Origin: Trichoplax adhaerens | Taxonomy: Eukaryota > Placozoa > Uniplacotomia > Trichoplacea > Trichoplacidae | Direction of reading: 5' to 3' | Length of the DNA: 64,000 nt | NCBI RefSeq assembly: GCF_000150275.1 | Contig: NW_002060980.1 | Coordinates: forward strand, 48,707 to 112,706 | The notes under the pieces: generated by a model | Seen by the model: the letters and a program-made list of their open reading frames with translations, nothing else | Database searches by the model: none | Told to the model about the DNA's origin: nothing | Shown here: positions 63,434 through 64,000 of the stretch, piece by piece | How positions within the stretch are numbered: the stretch's first letter is position 1 | Layout of the letters: every line of letters starts with the position of its first letter | Program-made: the position numbers and the translations under genes

Positions 63434-64000
63434 TTGCGTTCATTCTGTTCAATGCAAATACGGTATTATTTTTATATTCTCTAAGCGAGCGGATGAATTT
63501 TATATTGAGATATTAAAAACATATTACATTGTAAATTTTAATTTAATTGAAGTAGATATGTAAGAATTTGTAAATATAGAAATATTACTGTTTAGAATCT
63601 TGCGGAAATGTCTTATCTATGGTAGCTCATTTTCAGTAATTTTCCTGAAATTTTCTAATACATTATAACAGCAGACTTAGTCGACATTTTTTCCCTCGTT
63701 GTAATAACGCACTACCTTTGTTAATTGCATATTTTTCTTAATAAAGAGTAAAGAGTATTATAAGTCTTACTCACTGCCTACAGAGAATTAAGCTTTAATT
63801 AGTGATTTGATTTTACATCCCCTACAACATTGTAATTAGTCGAACTTGCAATCACGGCGTGTACGGTATGTATTGTACTGCAGTATTGTTAAAGCATAGA
63901 TTATTTCATTAGATTCGACCATTATCTCCAAGCATTCTTTCAGCTCTCTTTAAACGGTATTTTTCGGAATGAAAGATTGCAGTACAATATATGAATTGTT
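63434..64000. other. COMMD1 3' flank
   Basis: 567 bases to the window edge. AATAAA at 63740-63745 (about 310 bases after the stop) is the probable poly(A) signal. Nothing else is recognised; two TGTACTGCAGTA-like words occur near 63870 and 63980. Confidence 0.5.

Overview
The window looks like nuclear DNA of an early-branching animal. It is strongly AT-rich. Its genes are split into many small exons (about 30 to 250 bases; the long exceptions are one each in the ZFP36 and PLEKHH genes) separated by short GT-AG introns. The gene set is animal-like: myotubularin-related SBF, TIS11/ZFP36, ACADSB, RAD51B, PLEKHH, FTSJ1 and COMMD1. Compact genes that keep many introns, no tRNA or rRNA, and few visible mobile elements fit a placozoan (Trichoplax/Hoilungia type). 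That assignment is an inference; a cnidarian or another small invertebrate is not excluded. The longest open frames mostly fail to show the genes, so I assembled exons by hand from splice sites, intron phase and protein family motifs.

Layout, left to right. 1-5047 (+): 3' half of an SBF1/SBF2 (MTMR5/13) pseudophosphatase gene, 23 exons, ending in a PH domain. About 5-18 kb: a long stretch without a recognisable gene, holding a nested palindrome near 12.7 kb. 18014-19423 (+): main exon of a ZFP36/TIS11 tandem CCCH zinc-finger mRNA-decay factor. 19.4-29.1 kb: no recognised gene; a diverged 161-bp tandem duplication near 27.6 kb. 29417-33055 (-): complete 11-exon ACADSB, whose 3' end sits in a 175-bp tandem duplication. 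33.2-34.3 kb: two tandem arrays (50-bp and 127-bp units) between ACADSB and the divergent RAD51B. 34533-36791 (+): RAD51B, nearly complete, with one GC-AG intron. 36.8-48.3 kb: no recognised gene; a possible solo LTR near 41.4-41.7 kb and a short diverged duplication near 40.5 kb. 48296-58153 (+): complete 29-exon PLEKHH (PH-PH-MyTH4-FERM). 59559-62181 (-): complete 10-exon FTSJ1/TRM7 tRNA 2'-O-methyltransferase. 62774-63433 (+): complete 2-exon COMMD1, head-to-head with FTSJ1 over a 592-bp shared promoter region that carries a perfect palindrome.

The genes do not form one pathway. They are a normal mix of housekeeping and signalling genes: phosphoinositide/endosome (SBF, PLEKHH, COMMD1), mRNA decay (ZFP36), mitochondrial isoleucine/fatty-acid catabolism (ACADSB), recombination repair (RAD51B) and tRNA modification (FTSJ1). 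Two head-to-head pairs (ACADSB/RAD51B and FTSJ1/COMMD1) may share promoters. I found no evidence of a new multi-gene system. The more unusual items are the tandem arrays, the duplicated ACADSB 3' end, the palindromes and the GC-AG intron.
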